From: Dermatophilaceae bacterium
GTDB lineage: Bacteria; Actinomycetota; Actinomycetes; Actinomycetales; Dermatophilaceae
Assembly: GCA_013361975.1 (NCBI GenBank)
Contig: JABFXB010000156.1
Location: 1 to 7,331, forward strand
DNA length: 7,331 bases
Direction: 5' to 3'
Shown here: positions 6,951 to 7,331 of the stretch, piece after piece
How the letters are laid out: every line of letters begins with the position of its first letter
Position numbering within the stretch: the stretch's first letter is position 1
The notes under the pieces: generated by a model
What the model was told of the DNA's origin: nothing
Seen by the model: only the letters and a program-made list of their open reading frames with translations
Databases searched by the model: none
Position numbers and translations under genes: made by a program

Positions 6951-7331
6951 CTAGATTCCTCCAACGAACCGGCCCGGGGCGAGTCGCCGCTCGGGGTCGA
7001 ACTGTTGCTTGACGGCCCGCATGAGCTGCAGGCCCCCGACGGGGCCCCACACGTCGAGGCCGTCCTTGAGCGCCGCCGGGGCCTCGAGCACGACGACGCT
7101 GCCGCCGAACTCTCGCTGCGCCGAGCGCAGGTCGGCCACGAAGGCCGCCAGCCCGTCGGCGGTCACCGGCCCGTCGAGCGCGACGAGCGCCGTCCCGACG
7201 ACCGGGCTGCCGCGCAGGACCGTCGTCACCCCGGCGGCCGAGGCCGCGGTGTCGAGGGCGGCGAGGAGCCGCGACAGGCCGGCGATCTCGTGCGTGACCT
7301 TGACGAGGACACCGGCCTCACCGCGTGGCTC
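6951..7331 (-). CDS. glcE: Glycolate oxidase FAD-binding subunit GlcE, C-terminal 126 residues (runs off the right edge)
   Basis: The visible part is the C-terminal cap region of an FAD-linked oxidase of the PCMH/GlcD-GlcE type; the N-terminal FAD-binding domain lies outside the window. It has the stretch VKVTHEIAGLSRLLAALDTA near its start, a middle Ala- and Val-rich alpha/beta region, and a typical end: LMRAVKQQFDPERRLAPGRF, then VGGI. The FDP...L-PGRF ending is common to GlcD, GlcE and related lactate dehydrogenases. GlcE is preferred over GlcD because the gene directly precedes glcF, as in glcDEF operons, and because VGGI endings are common in GlcE. Reading is open to position 7331 with no break. 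The final Gly-Gly codons GGA GGA are the ribosome binding site of glcF. A GlcD-GlcE fusion or another FAD-linked dehydrogenase cannot be ruled out. Confidence 0.8.
   Translation of the reverse strand, partial: EPRGEAGVLVKVTHEIAGLSRLLAALDTAASAAGVTTVLRGSPVVGTALVALDGPVTADGLAAFVADLRSAQREFGGSVVVLEAPAALKDGLDVWGPVGGLQLMRAVKQQFDPERRLAPGRFVGGI

Overview
The window reads as chromosomal DNA from a high-GC actinobacterium. The GC content is strongly biased at third codon positions, proteins are rich in Ala, Arg and Gly, starts appear to be leaderless in two places, and the MsrA and permease families are of actinobacterial type. Gene content and style would fit Micrococcales, for example Intrasporangiaceae, but that narrower placement is a guess. 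No mobile element, CRISPR array, tRNA or rRNA is visible.

Layout. (1) At the left edge, the first 61 codons of a small secreted or membrane-anchored protein of unknown function lie on the minus strand. (2) A 171-bp gap holds its ribosome binding site and a GC hairpin. (3) A double-domain GNAT acetyltransferase on the minus strand is transcribed away from (4) a control region and a short, editing-domain-free threonyl-tRNA synthetase on the plus strand. (5) msrA follows 40 bp later in the same direction. (6) A strong hairpin terminator separates msrA from (7) a convergent minus-strand operon, glcE-glcF-permease, for oxidation and uptake of glycolate or a similar 2-hydroxy acid. The operon's upstream end lies outside the window.

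The most interesting part is positions 1468-1645, in front of the threonyl-tRNA synthetase. A promoter (TTGCCG, 17 bp, TACCCT) places the likely transcription start on the ATG of a 19-codon leader peptide that has three consecutive Thr codons (ACG ACG ACG). These are followed by a pause-type hairpin whose 3' arm (CTCCGG) can instead pair with the 5' arm (CCGGAG) of a perfect 11-bp terminator-like hairpin. This is the full 1:2, 2:3, 3:4 layout of a ribosome-mediated transcription attenuator responding to charged tRNA-Thr. The -35 element also sits inside a perfect 18-bp palindrome, which could be an operator or part of the leader-gene control.

The gene under this control is a second-type ThrRS. 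It keeps the zinc ligands, class II motifs and anticodon-binding domain, but lacks the TGS and editing domains. It also carries Leu at a position that is Gln in the E. coli enzyme. A plausible reading is a starvation-induced back-up ThrRS that depends on the housekeeping enzyme, presumably encoded elsewhere, to clear Ser-tRNA-Thr.
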